Source: CAYMZZ01 sp047600605 (GTDB taxonomy: Bacteria; Bacteroidota; Bacteroidia; Chitinophagales; Chitinophagaceae). From it: a stretch of 64,000 nt of DNA. The stretch spans positions 1,860,001 to 1,924,000 of the forward strand of contig JASGKK010000001.1 of assembly GCA_047600605.1 (NCBI GenBank), given 5' to 3'. The translations under genes were made by a program, and so were the position numbers. This document shows positions 25,903-34,495 of the stretch, one piece after another. A model generated the notes under the pieces. That model saw only the letters and a program-made list of their open reading frames with translations, ran no database searches and had not been told where the DNA came from. Each line of letters opens with the position of its first letter. Positions within the stretch are counted from its first letter, which is position 1.

Positions 25903-27626
25903 TTGTTATCAACCACAACGAATACAGTGGACCGGGCCGGTACTTCTATTTTTACCTCGCCTGTAGCTGCTGCGCTTCGCGCGGCGAGCGTTGCATAACC
26001 GGAAGGACCGCCTGCAATTCCTGCAGGATTATTGCCATTGACAATTACTTTTCGCGAAAACTCCCCGTTATCACTGTCGCCGGTCAATGTGTACCAATAG
26101 TATTTATCGCCTTTGATAAAATTCTTTATATCAATCTTTGTTGTATAGGATGCGGTGGAAGTATTTACAATAGCCAGTGCAGTTTCGCCAGAGGTAAAAG
26201 ATGTGGCGTAGACCATGGTGCCTGGTATGGAGTGCGTTGACTCTACCAATCTGTCGCCGGCAGTTTGCTGAAAAAAATACATGTGATAAAATGCCGGCCG
26301 CGGCAGCCATTTTGTTTCGCCGGAAGCAGCCTCACCCTGGCTGAACATGCCGTGGTCATTTCCGTTATCCCATCCGTTGGCCAGATCCCAGCGGGCCGTT
26401 AGTCCAAGTGGCTGTTTCATTGCTTCGCCCAGTACCAGTACCGCATGCATCCCATTAATATGTGAAACCTGCTGTTGAGATCCGGTTGAAAAAATATTCC
26501 ATTCATCCAGCACCAGTGGTTTTATGGCGGTTCCATTCGTAGCAAATACTGTTTTTACAAAATCAAGCATTTTACCTGTTTCAGTAACTGGTGTAGCCAG
26601 TATTTCGGCTGCGCTGGCATTGGTCTGAAAAGCTGTATAATAATTATGCAGTACATAATAATCGGCACTGTTGCCAATAGATGTAAGCAGGCCGGTATTC
26701 CAATTGCGGTGGGTAGCTGTAGCCCAGGGCTGACTTTGCGCCTCGACCATTACAGCACCTATGTAGATTTGTTTACCAATAGCCGTTGCCGCTTTCCGCA
26801 TTGAGTCTGCAAATATTTTAAAATGCTGTCCATATAGCTGTCCCGAAATAAACTCCGGCTGACCATCTCTATTGTTGGCAGTAGCAATCCGGTAACCGGC
26901 TTCCCAGTCGCCAAAATTTTCATTGCCCACCTCCCAGTACAATGTCCGGCCGTTGTCGTAACGTACCCATTCGGCTGCCAGGTGAGCCGCTGCTGCCACG
27001 GGATCGGCTCCGGTTCCGTAACGGGCATACCCATAATTGATGGTGATAAGACCTTTACTGTTTGTCTGCTGCAGCAACTGATAATAGTTACTCACAGAAA
27101 AAGTCCAGCCATCGCTGTTATTTCCATACCAGAAACCAGCGCTCTCTGTTGTACCATCTGCTTTTACAAATGTGGATGGTGCATCCGCAGGTGGCATATT
27201 TTTATCAGCATTCCAGAAAAACACATCGCTGATGCTGCCACCGGGAAAACGTATGACAGATGGCGAAAGCTTTTTTAAATGATCCATTAGCACCGGCTGA
27301 TCGGTTATCTGTGTCATCCACAGATTGGCGTTATTGCCAAACAATGCCGGCGATATTTTCGAAATCACCTTGCTCCGGTCAATATTGATAGTATAAATAG
27401 CAGAAGCCGGTGGCGTTGCAGCCACAGCCGGAGGAGCGGTAAAGTTTTTAGGTCTCCACTCATCCAGGAAAAATCCCGCAGTAGCAGCCACCGGCGGATC
27501 AACGGCCGGCTCTACCACTATCGGTACTTCCGGCTCAGGCCCTGGTGTTGTCTTTTTTTTGCAGGAATTGCCCGTCAGTACCCAGCATCCGGTACAGATT
27601 AATATATATCTACCCCATTTCACCAT
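25899..27626 (-). CDS. GH51-like clan A glycosidase lipoprotein
   Basis: 575 aa from ATG 27626. The lipoprotein signal ends in GNSCKKK with lipid Cys near residue 23. A Pro/Glu/Val linker (about 28-65) leads to a TIM barrel with IRFPGGS, acid/base Glu236 in YWEVGNENFG, and nucleophile Glu375 in LDEWNIFS. A C-terminal beta domain ends VPARSTVFVVV. RFPGG plus DEWN resembles GH51 arabinofuranosidases, but NEN replaces the usual NEM. An arabinofuranosidase, or a surface endo-xyloglucanase as found at this position in related loci, are both possible. The upstream frame from 27692 reads through a hairpin and is not used. Confidence 0.8.
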   Translation of the reverse strand: MVKWGRYILICTGCWVLTGNSCKKKTTPGPEPEVPIVVEPAVDPPVAATAGFFLDEWRPKNFTAPPAVAATPPASAIYTINIDRSKVISKISPALFGNNANLWMTQITDQPVLMDHLKKLSPSVIRFPGGSISDVFFWNADKNMPPADAPSTFVKADGTTESAGFWYGNNSDGWTFSVSNYYQLLQQTNSKGLITINYGYARYGTGADPVAAAAHLAAEWVRYDNGRTLYWEVGNENFGDWEAGYRIATANNRDGQPEFISGQLYGQHFKIFADSMRKAATAIGKQIYIGAVMVEAQSQPWATATHRNWNTGLLTSIGNSADYYVLHNYYTAFQTNASAAEILATPVTETGKMLDFVKTVFATNGTAIKPLVLDEWNIFSTGSQQQVSHINGMHAVLVLGEAMKQPLGLTARWDLANGWDNGNDHGMFSQGEAASGETKWLPRPAFYHMYFFQQTAGDRLVESTHSIPGTMVYATSFTSGETALAIVNTSTASYTTKIDIKNFIKGDKYYWYTLTGDSDNGEFSRKVIVNGNNPAGIAGGPSGYATLAARSAAATGEVKIEVPARSTVFVVVDNK

Positions 27627-27664
27627 AAAATAAGATGGAACGTGTTGTCTGTATTTTTTAAATA

Positions 27665-27694
27665 GGTTGCAGGAAGAAAAATCTTCCCGCAACC
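27665..27694 (-). other. Intra-operon hairpin upstream of the GH51-like gene
   Basis: GGTTGC (27665-27670) and GGAAG (27672-27676) pair with CTTCC (27683-27687) and GCAACC (27689-27694). This gives 11 bp with one mismatch and a 6-nt loop. In the direction of transcription it is followed by TATTTAAAAAA, so it is not a strong terminator. It ends 38 nt before the ATG. A second, weaker stem (27696-27705 with 27732-27740) lies next to it. Confidence 0.65.
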
Positions 27695-27789
27695 ACCTTA
27701 GGTCGGTCGATTGCTGCTATATGAAAAGGAACGACTAAGGATTTTGTCTATATAACAACTGCTTGCACGAGAAACTCCTTTAAGAATAA

Positions 27790-29157
27790 CTATTTGATCT
27801 TTTCAATACGGATATTATCAATAGCAATACGCAGCGCTCCGGGAGCAATCGGCCCTGTTGCCACTTCATTGCCGGCTGCATTGAACCCATCAGCTGTAGT
27901 AAGGCGAAACATTAGCATACCGCCACTTCCGTTTGCATTCATCAGCTCATTCATGTTTGCAGGAGGATCGCCGCCCTTGTCGTAGCGATTGCTTTTTGCT
28001 TTATGGAATTCAGACAAAGGAATACTTACGGTTTCCCATCCGGAAGAACGATAAGAACCTGTTTTTTTCCAGGGCGAATATTCTGCGATATAAGACCAGT
28101 TGGCCCATCCCGGTGCCACCCACAGGTTGCCGGCTGTCCAGTTGTCTTTTACAAAAACTTCAAACTTCAGGGCATAGTTGATAATGGCATCATTCATATT
28201 GGCCGCCCAGGAAGATACTGTGTTGGTAATGATACAACGGTTGTCCTGCCACCACGAGTCATCGCCCGGCGTTACATTGGCAGCGGGATGTATCGCTACA
28301 CAGGTGCCGGTTGCATTGGGATAAGTACCTGAAGGATCCTGCACCCACTCCCCTACCCATTGTTGCTGGCTCCAGCCATAGTTCGGGTTTTCTGCATTGG
28401 AAGGCGGGTTCCACTGACCCGACCCACCGACTGCATCAAAGTTGGCGATATAACCAACTGTTGGTGATAACCAGTTATTGAAACGAAACAGCGAGGTTCC
28501 ATTGCCATGATTCGTATAAATGCGCAGTGAATCACCCCGCTGCAAACCACCGGTTGGTACAGTCAATGTCACTTCTGTGCCATCGGGATTGCCGGTTATT
28601 GCCGACTCCACTACTTTATTTCCGCTCGGGAAAACTATACTATCAATAAAATAAAAGCCGTCAATCATAAACAGGTTACTACCCTTGAATGTCACGGATA
28701 CACCGCCGGGTGTGTTTTCCAACGATCCGGATGTGATAACCGGGTTATTGGGTTTTATGGGAAACTCATACGTGAATTCTCCTTTGGAATTGACGATACG
28801 GATAGTATTGAGAGAAGTGACCAGCTCAGACAGCGGCATGGCAGCCGGTATGGTCACTACGGCTGTTGTATCGCTGAAAAGAGCCGGATTGAAATACGTA
28901 TCGAAGCCATTAAAATACAGCTTCCGTAAACTTTCAAAACCTTCACCTCTCAATACGATCGTTTGCCCCAGGAATGCCTCCTGCAGTGTAAAGTTATTGG
29001 GAGCCGGTGCTATGGCTCTTACACTCGCGATACGGGGATTTTTTCCGCTGTCTTTTGTATAATCGTTTTCCGATTTTTTACAGGAAGCCAGCAGACCAGC
29101 CAGCAGTAGCAGTTGCCACAACAAACCGGAGATATAAGGAAGTATTTTACTTTTCAT
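27790..29157 (-). CDS. Surface glycan-binding lipoprotein (SGBP-B type, IPT/TIG domains)
   Basis: A 455-aa protein whose lipoprotein signal ends LLASCKKSE, with Cys near residue 26. Two IPT/TIG Ig-like domains follow (about 40-130 and 135-215; NPVITSGSLENTPGG begins the second). A C-terminal jelly-roll-like domain with many aromatics comes last (NPNYGWSQQQWVGEW and APGWANWSYIAEY), ending in LRIAIDNIRIEKI. This matches the SGBP-B xyloglucan-binding architecture of Bacteroides. It binds polysaccharide on the cell surface and hands it to the SusCD complex. It lies 44 bp after susD and before the hairpin-containing gap at 27627-27789. Confidence 0.87.
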   Translation of the reverse strand: MKSKILPYISGLLWQLLLLAGLLASCKKSENDYTKDSGKNPRIASVRAIAPAPNNFTLQEAFLGQTIVLRGEGFESLRKLYFNGFDTYFNPALFSDTTAVVTIPAAMPLSELVTSLNTIRIVNSKGEFTYEFPIKPNNPVITSGSLENTPGGVSVTFKGSNLFMIDGFYFIDSIVFPSGNKVVESAITGNPDGTEVTLTVPTGGLQRGDSLRIYTNHGNGTSLFRFNNWLSPTVGYIANFDAVGGSGQWNPPSNAENPNYGWSQQQWVGEWVQDPSGTYPNATGTCVAIHPAANVTPGDDSWWQDNRCIITNTVSSWAANMNDAIINYALKFEVFVKDNWTAGNLWVAPGWANWSYIAEYSPWKKTGSYRSSGWETVSIPLSEFHKAKSNRYDKGGDPPANMNELMNANGSGGMLMFRLTTADGFNAAGNEVATGPIAPGALRIAIDNIRIEKIK

Positions 29158-29201
29158 ATCAAATTATTTTTGAGTAAGACCTGCAGTTTTAAGTTTTAGC
29201 A

Positions 29202-30854
29202 TCATGGATATTCAACCGGAGGTTTATTCAGGTTAGGCGCCTTGGTTAACTCTTCGGCTGGTATAGGCAACCAGAAATTAGCATCACTGACAGCTGTTAC
29301 ATAATAATCGGTTCTCGGGTTGATCGTCCAGGCTGTAGCGTTTGTATTACTATTGGGTATCAGGTAATAGTCGCCACGATTTTGCGCTTTGATAATATCA
29401 AACGCCTTTGTTTTATTATAATAATAAAGACGTACGAGATCATACCAGGCCTGTCCTTCCATAGCCAGTTCGAGCCAGCGTTCTTTAAACAGGGCATCCC
29501 AGGTAATAGACGAGACGGAAGACAATCCCGCTCTCGCCCTGATACTATTGAAGCTGCTCAGTGCCAGTCCATCATTGGTACTGGCATTATTACCCAGTAC
29601 TGCATCGACATACACGAGGTATACATCTGCCAGGCGAAGGATGTAGGTATTCATTCCTGTACCCATAAAAGTGATCTGGCCATTATTGTCCCAGGGGCCG
29701 CCTACTATGTATTTTTTTACCCATGCGCGGTTATTACCGCCGGTTCCATCTACATCCCTGTTGGGCACGATCATATTCTGCACGTCGCCGCCATTGGGTT
29801 TCCAGCGAAACCAGTCATAATACTCTCCGGGATAAAACCAGGTCACTTTACGACGCTTATCGCCCTGATCATACATTTCCAGCACATGCTTTGCTGCTCC
29901 CACATCGCCACCCCAGCCATCACCAAATCCGGTAATAGTATTGCTTTCGAAAGCGAGGAATGCCTGTATATCATTCTGCGTACCATATTGTGCCGGATTA
30001 TTGAATTGCCATTGCAATGCAAAAAGAGATTCACTGTTGTTATTGTTGCGCGTCAGGAACAGGTCTTTATAATCTGTCATGAGTGCAGCACCACTGTTCT
30101 GTATTACGTCTTTGGAAAAATAGGCAGCACTGTCGAGGAATTGCTGTACCCGGGTGCCGCTGTTGTTGCTCATTACACCGGCATAAGCGAGATAGGCCTT
30201 TGCCAGCATGCCTTCGGCAGACCATTTGGTGATACGACCGGGTTTATAGGGTGTGGCAGGAAGGTTTTCTGCAGCAAACCGCAGATCGCGGATAGCAAAT
30301 CGCCATACACTGGGAATGGTGTTCCTGGATAATGAAGTATCTGTAAGCAATGCTGTATTGCTTTCGATAACGGGCACCGCACCAAAAGTCTGTACGAGGT
30401 AATAATAGGCCATACCCCGCATGAACCGGCATTCTGCAACGGCATAGGTCCGCATATTTTCCGGTATTGCTTCCGAAGCATAGGTCTCGATACCATACCG
30501 GATCGTATTGCTCTGACCAATGATATTAAAGAAAGAGCGCCAGGCCTGCTCTACAGAGCGATCGACTGGTGTAGAGGTAAAGCGAATATCTTCCGGAATG
30601 AAACTTCCGCCTGTGGTCATCATACCGGCGCGGCCATCGCCGATACCATACGAAGGCATATCGTTGTATTCAAACCAGACGAGGTTATACAATACAGCCG
30701 TTGCGGCCATCATACGTTCGGTACTTGTATAATAGTTGCCATCCGTGATCGCATCTTCCGGTGGTCTGTTTAAAAAATCTTTTTTACAGGACACCAGTAA
30801 TACCAGCATTGACAGCACCAGCAGACCTGTTTTATATGGCGTTATTTTTTTCAT
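29202..30854 (-). CDS. SusD/RagB family glycan-binding lipoprotein
   Basis: A 550-aa lipoprotein. The signal ends in LLVSCKKDF; the CKKD start matches the Bacteroidota surface-export pattern. The tetratricopeptide-type scaffold appears as ECRFMRGMAYYYLVQTFGAVP and GRITKWSAEGMLAKAYLAYAG. The C-terminal SusD part carries YILRLADVYLVYVDAVLG and ERWLELAMEGQAWYDLVRL. It forms the lid of the SusC transporter and holds oligosaccharides at the surface. It lies 34 bp after susC in the operon. Confidence 0.95.
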   Translation of the reverse strand: MKKITPYKTGLLVLSMLVLLVSCKKDFLNRPPEDAITDGNYYTSTERMMAATAVLYNLVWFEYNDMPSYGIGDGRAGMMTTGGSFIPEDIRFTSTPVDRSVEQAWRSFFNIIGQSNTIRYGIETYASEAIPENMRTYAVAECRFMRGMAYYYLVQTFGAVPVIESNTALLTDTSLSRNTIPSVWRFAIRDLRFAAENLPATPYKPGRITKWSAEGMLAKAYLAYAGVMSNNSGTRVQQFLDSAAYFSKDVIQNSGAALMTDYKDLFLTRNNNNSESLFALQWQFNNPAQYGTQNDIQAFLAFESNTITGFGDGWGGDVGAAKHVLEMYDQGDKRRKVTWFYPGEYYDWFRWKPNGGDVQNMIVPNRDVDGTGGNNRAWVKKYIVGGPWDNNGQITFMGTGMNTYILRLADVYLVYVDAVLGNNASTNDGLALSSFNSIRARAGLSSVSSITWDALFKERWLELAMEGQAWYDLVRLYYYNKTKAFDIIKAQNRGDYYLIPNSNTNATAWTINPRTDYYVTAVSDANFWLPIPAEELTKAPNLNKPPVEYP

Positions 30855-30888
30855 TGTCCTTATTTTTTATAAATAATGGATGAATGTT

Positions 30889-33800
30889 TTAGAAGTCAAC
30901 ATTTACGCTGAATGTGTAGGTACGTGTAAGCGGATAACGTCCTGCATCCACACCCTGGAAGATCCTGTCCGCACCACCTACGTTTTTACCTACATAGGTG
31001 CCGATCTCGGGATCAAATCCTTTATACTTCGTAAATGTGGCGAGATTCTGCACACCGGCCTGTAAGCGCACTGCGCGGATAAATCCTGTCTCACGCAGCC
31101 AGCGGGTTGGCAGCACATACCCCAGAGTTACGTTTTTGATACGCACAAAAGAACCGTCTTCCACAAAGAAGCTGTTGATTCGTTTGGCATTACCATTTAC
31201 ATCTGCGGCGGTGATGCGGGGCACTGTGGTGCCCGGGTTGACAAGGCCTGTGCGGGAAGTATTGATCCGGGCAAAATCAAATGCTTCTGAAAACAGGTTC
31301 CGGCCGATATTCACACCATTGGGATTGGCCATATTGTAGCGCATGTAGTTGTACACGTCATTGCCTACAGTACCAATCACCAGTATGTTCAGGTCAAAAT
31401 TTTTGTAGCTGAAACTATTGGTAAAACCAAATGTGTACTTGGGCCAGGGGTTACCGATCACGGTCTGATCTTTTTCATTGATGAGTCCGTCGCCATTGAT
31501 ATCCCTGTATTTGATATCGCCTACCCATACTCCGGTTGTCTCGTTGGCTGGCAGGCGGGTCACACCATCAGACTGTACCGGCACAGCCGATTTGTTGATC
31601 TCATCCACACTTTCAAATAATTTCTCTGCTACGTAGCCATAAAACACCCAGGGAGCCTGGCCCACTGCAGATTGCCCCATGAAATCATTCATCCACCAGG
31701 CTGTAGAATACAGTGGCTTGCCGGCAAATGTGGATTGTATAGTGGATTTGAAATGAGAGATATTGAAATTGGAACGCCATATAAAGTCAGCGGCCCGATT
31801 GTCAATATTTACAGTATTGATTGTAATAGCAAAGCCTTTTGTCTTGAGTGAACCGAAGTTGACGATCGGCGCTCCAATACCGCCTGAGCCGGTTGTACCC
31901 AGGTAAGCAGGCAGACCATCGTTGCGGTACAGGAGGTTGTCGGTTGTTCTGTCAAACACATCGGCTTCTATCTGCACCCGGTTTTTGAACATATTGAGGT
32001 TGATACCGAAATTGGCGGTCTTGGTCAGTTCCCAGGTAAGATCAGGATTACCAAAGTTGCCTACACGATAAGCAGTATCAAATGCAGTCCAGGTGGGACG
32101 ATATGCTGTATAAATACCCGACTGGTAAGGATTGCCGGTAGCACCATACTCTGCACGTAGTTTCAACTCATTAAGCCAGGCAACCTCCTGCAGGAATTTT
32201 TCTTTGGATACTCTCCAGGCCACCGATGCGGAAGGAAAATAGCCCCAGCGGTTTTCTTCGGTGAAATTGGCTGAACCGTCTGCCCGTATAGCCGCCTGTA
32301 CGATATATTTATCATCAAAAGAATAATTGACACGACCGAGATAGGATTCCAGTGCGCCCGATCCTTTGTAGGGAATACCCGAGCGGTTTTTGGTCACCAT
32401 GTTATACATAGCGGGTGTGCCTTTATAACTCCACTCCTGCGCTTCGTGGCTCACCATTGCACCAACCCAGTGTCTGCCCGTTTTTCCGAGATTGCGCTCA
32501 TAACGTACCAGCTGGTTAAAGTTCCAGTAGTAGTTACGCCCGGGCTCTGTAAATAAAGTCGCCTGAGGATTGTTGTTGTTTAAGCCAAAGAAGAACTCGG
32601 GGGTATAGGTGTATGCGAGTTTGGAATCTTTGTTACCATCAAAGCTCACCCGCAATGTGAGATGCTTCATTGGTTTGAGTTCGGCATATGCACCACCCAG
32701 CAAACCATCCCTGTCGAGATAGTTTTTGATGATGCTGGCCATCGCAATAGGGTTGCGGGGTGCATACTGCGCATTAGAGCCAAACTCTACCGTAGTTGCA
32801 CCGGCCCATGAACCGTCGGGATTTTTAACGGGCAGGTTGGGCGCAGTGGTGAGGGCATCGCGGATCACATCTTCGTTGGTCGTCGACAATTTTTCTTTTG
32901 TAGACCATAGGTTTACCGAAGCTCCCAGCTTCAACCAGCTGGTAGTCTGGTTATCTATGTTCAACCGGAAAGAATAACGCTTAAAATCAGAGCCTACTGC
33001 CACACCATCCTGCTGGAAATACTCGCCCGAAGCATAAAAAGTTGTCCGCTCTGTACCACCTGTGGCGCTCAACTGGTGCTTGAACATAGGCGCACGTTTA
33101 AACATCGCCGTTTGCCAGTTGGTACCATCGCCCAATACAGATGGATCAGATAAGGATACATTGGGTGTAAAACCGAGAATGGAATCGCTAACGTTTTTCA
33201 TAGTAGCCCATTGCTGCAGATCGAGTGTGGAAAGTTGTTTGGGTTTAGCCTGCAGTGTGCCGAGAAAACCATAAGAGAGTTTTACCCGCTGGTTTTTACG
33301 GCCTTTTTTAGTTGTGATAAGTACCACGCCATTTGTAGCCCGCGTACCATAGATAGCGGTTGCAGATGGTCCCTGCAATATCTCTATCGACTCAATATCG
33401 GAAGGATTGATACCTGCCAGCGCGTTGGATGAGCCAAAGCGGCCATCATTGCTGCTACCCGACAGATCTGGTTGTATCTGTACACCATCTATTACATACA
33501 AAGGCTGTGTAGTACCAGTGAGCGTGCTCACGCCCCTGATATTTACAGAGATGCCTCCACCGGGCTGTCCACTATTTTGTGTCACATATACACCCGCTGC
33601 CCGGCCCTGTATGGCCTGGTCCAGCGTAGAGTTGACTGTCTTATTAATATCCTGTTCGGAAATGGAGACCTGTGCACTGCTCAGGTCTGTTTTCTTCATT
33701 TTACCATAACCAATCACAACTACTTCACTGAGTTTAACATCAGCTACTTCGAGTGTGGCAGTCACTGCAGTCTGATTGACCACAGATACTTCTTTAGGAG

Positions 33801-34098
33801 TGGCTCCCACAAAGGAAATAACCAATGTGGTTGTGGCAGGCGCAACAGAAATAGTAAAATTTCCGTTGAGATCCGTTGTAGTGCGGGCAGCCTTTTCGCC
33901 CTTTACGGTTATGGAAGCTCCGGCCAGCGGCGCGCCTTCCTGGTTATACACTGTACCAGAAATCGTTTTACCGCTTTTCTGCTGCGCCATTAGTTGCTGT
34001 GGCATCAGCATCCATGCAATCGCCAGGCTCCAGCAGAAAAAAAGACAGAGGCGACCAGCAAGCAGCGCACCATCTGTTAAGCAGTTAGTTTTTTTCAT
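30889..34098 (-). CDS. SusC/RagA family TonB-dependent transporter (xyloglucan-type PUL)
   Basis: A 1069-aa outer-membrane protein. A long signal (to about residue 40) is followed by a carboxypeptidase-like regulatory domain (SGTVYNQEGAPLAGASI, about 45-130). The TonB-box region (LSEVVVIGYGKMKKTDL), the plug (GRAAGVYVTQNSGQPGG, VYVIDG-type and ATAIYGTRATNGVVL motifs) and a 22-strand barrel follow. It imports oligosaccharides in a complex with SusD. It is the first gene of the operon, preceded by a 397-bp control region and then the HTCS gene. Confidence 0.95.
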   Translation of the reverse strand: MKKTNCLTDGALLAGRLCLFFCWSLAIAWMLMPQQLMAQQKSGKTISGTVYNQEGAPLAGASITVKGEKAARTTTDLNGNFTISVAPATTTLVISFVGATPKEVSVVNQTAVTATLEVADVKLSEVVVIGYGKMKKTDLSSAQVSISEQDINKTVNSTLDQAIQGRAAGVYVTQNSGQPGGGISVNIRGVSTLTGTTQPLYVIDGVQIQPDLSGSSNDGRFGSSNALAGINPSDIESIEILQGPSATAIYGTRATNGVVLITTKKGRKNQRVKLSYGFLGTLQAKPKQLSTLDLQQWATMKNVSDSILGFTPNVSLSDPSVLGDGTNWQTAMFKRAPMFKHQLSATGGTERTTFYASGEYFQQDGVAVGSDFKRYSFRLNIDNQTTSWLKLGASVNLWSTKEKLSTTNEDVIRDALTTAPNLPVKNPDGSWAGATTVEFGSNAQYAPRNPIAMASIIKNYLDRDGLLGGAYAELKPMKHLTLRVSFDGNKDSKLAYTYTPEFFFGLNNNNPQATLFTEPGRNYYWNFNQLVRYERNLGKTGRHWVGAMVSHEAQEWSYKGTPAMYNMVTKNRSGIPYKGSGALESYLGRVNYSFDDKYIVQAAIRADGSANFTEENRWGYFPSASVAWRVSKEKFLQEVAWLNELKLRAEYGATGNPYQSGIYTAYRPTWTAFDTAYRVGNFGNPDLTWELTKTANFGINLNMFKNRVQIEADVFDRTTDNLLYRNDGLPAYLGTTGSGGIGAPIVNFGSLKTKGFAITINTVNIDNRAADFIWRSNFNISHFKSTIQSTFAGKPLYSTAWWMNDFMGQSAVGQAPWVFYGYVAEKLFESVDEINKSAVPVQSDGVTRLPANETTGVWVGDIKYRDINGDGLINEKDQTVIGNPWPKYTFGFTNSFSYKNFDLNILVIGTVGNDVYNYMRYNMANPNGVNIGRNLFSEAFDFARINTSRTGLVNPGTTVPRITAADVNGNAKRINSFFVEDGSFVRIKNVTLGYVLPTRWLRETGFIRAVRLQAGVQNLATFTKYKGFDPEIGTYVGKNVGGADRIFQGVDAGRYPLTRTYTFSVNVDF

Positions 34099-34495
34099 TG
34101 TCTTGGCAAATTTGTTATCGTTAAGATTTAGTGCCGGTTCATATACTCAAGGAACCGCTGCTCAGATCGGCTGCTGCCCGGTCATGAAGAATGAAATGCC
34201 GCAAATATGAAGGGATGCCTTACAGGCAGAACAGAACGTTCCGGCTGCAGAAGACCAGTTTCAATATAGACAGCAATCATTTTTTCCTGCCAGGCGGCAG
34301 GCTGATTTCGCAAGGTTGATGACCCGGCAAAATTCCAAACCCAAAATACTATGTGATTTTACGGAGCACGGTATGCAACCGTTTACATATAGGTATCAAA
34401 ATGTTAACCTGTGAAAAATGAGCGACATGAAAGAAATCAAATATTTAATAATCAGATATTTAGCAAAAAAGCGGTTAACAAAATATTACCCTGTT
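34099..34495 (-). promoter_or_regulatory. Control region upstream of the xyloglucan-type PUL
   Basis: 397 bp without a gene. On the minus strand CATATTTG (34202-34209) is a one-mismatch -7 box that would give a leader of about 100 nt. A small palindrome (CCTGCC 34286-34291, GGCAGG 34296-34301) lies about 190 bp before susC. The HTCS should bind here, but I cannot identify its operator. No terminator is visible after the HTCS gene. Confidence 0.4.

Noticed and set aside
29382..30332. 316-aa open frame on the plus strand opposite susD
   Set aside because: It is a shadow of a well-supported SusD gene, and the composition (many Cys, Ile, His) is unlike real proteins here.
34286..34301. CCTGCC/GGCAGG palindrome as an HTCS operator
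   Set aside because: The arms are only 6 bp, it is a single copy, and its position far upstream of susC is not convincing. It is mentioned only within the control region.
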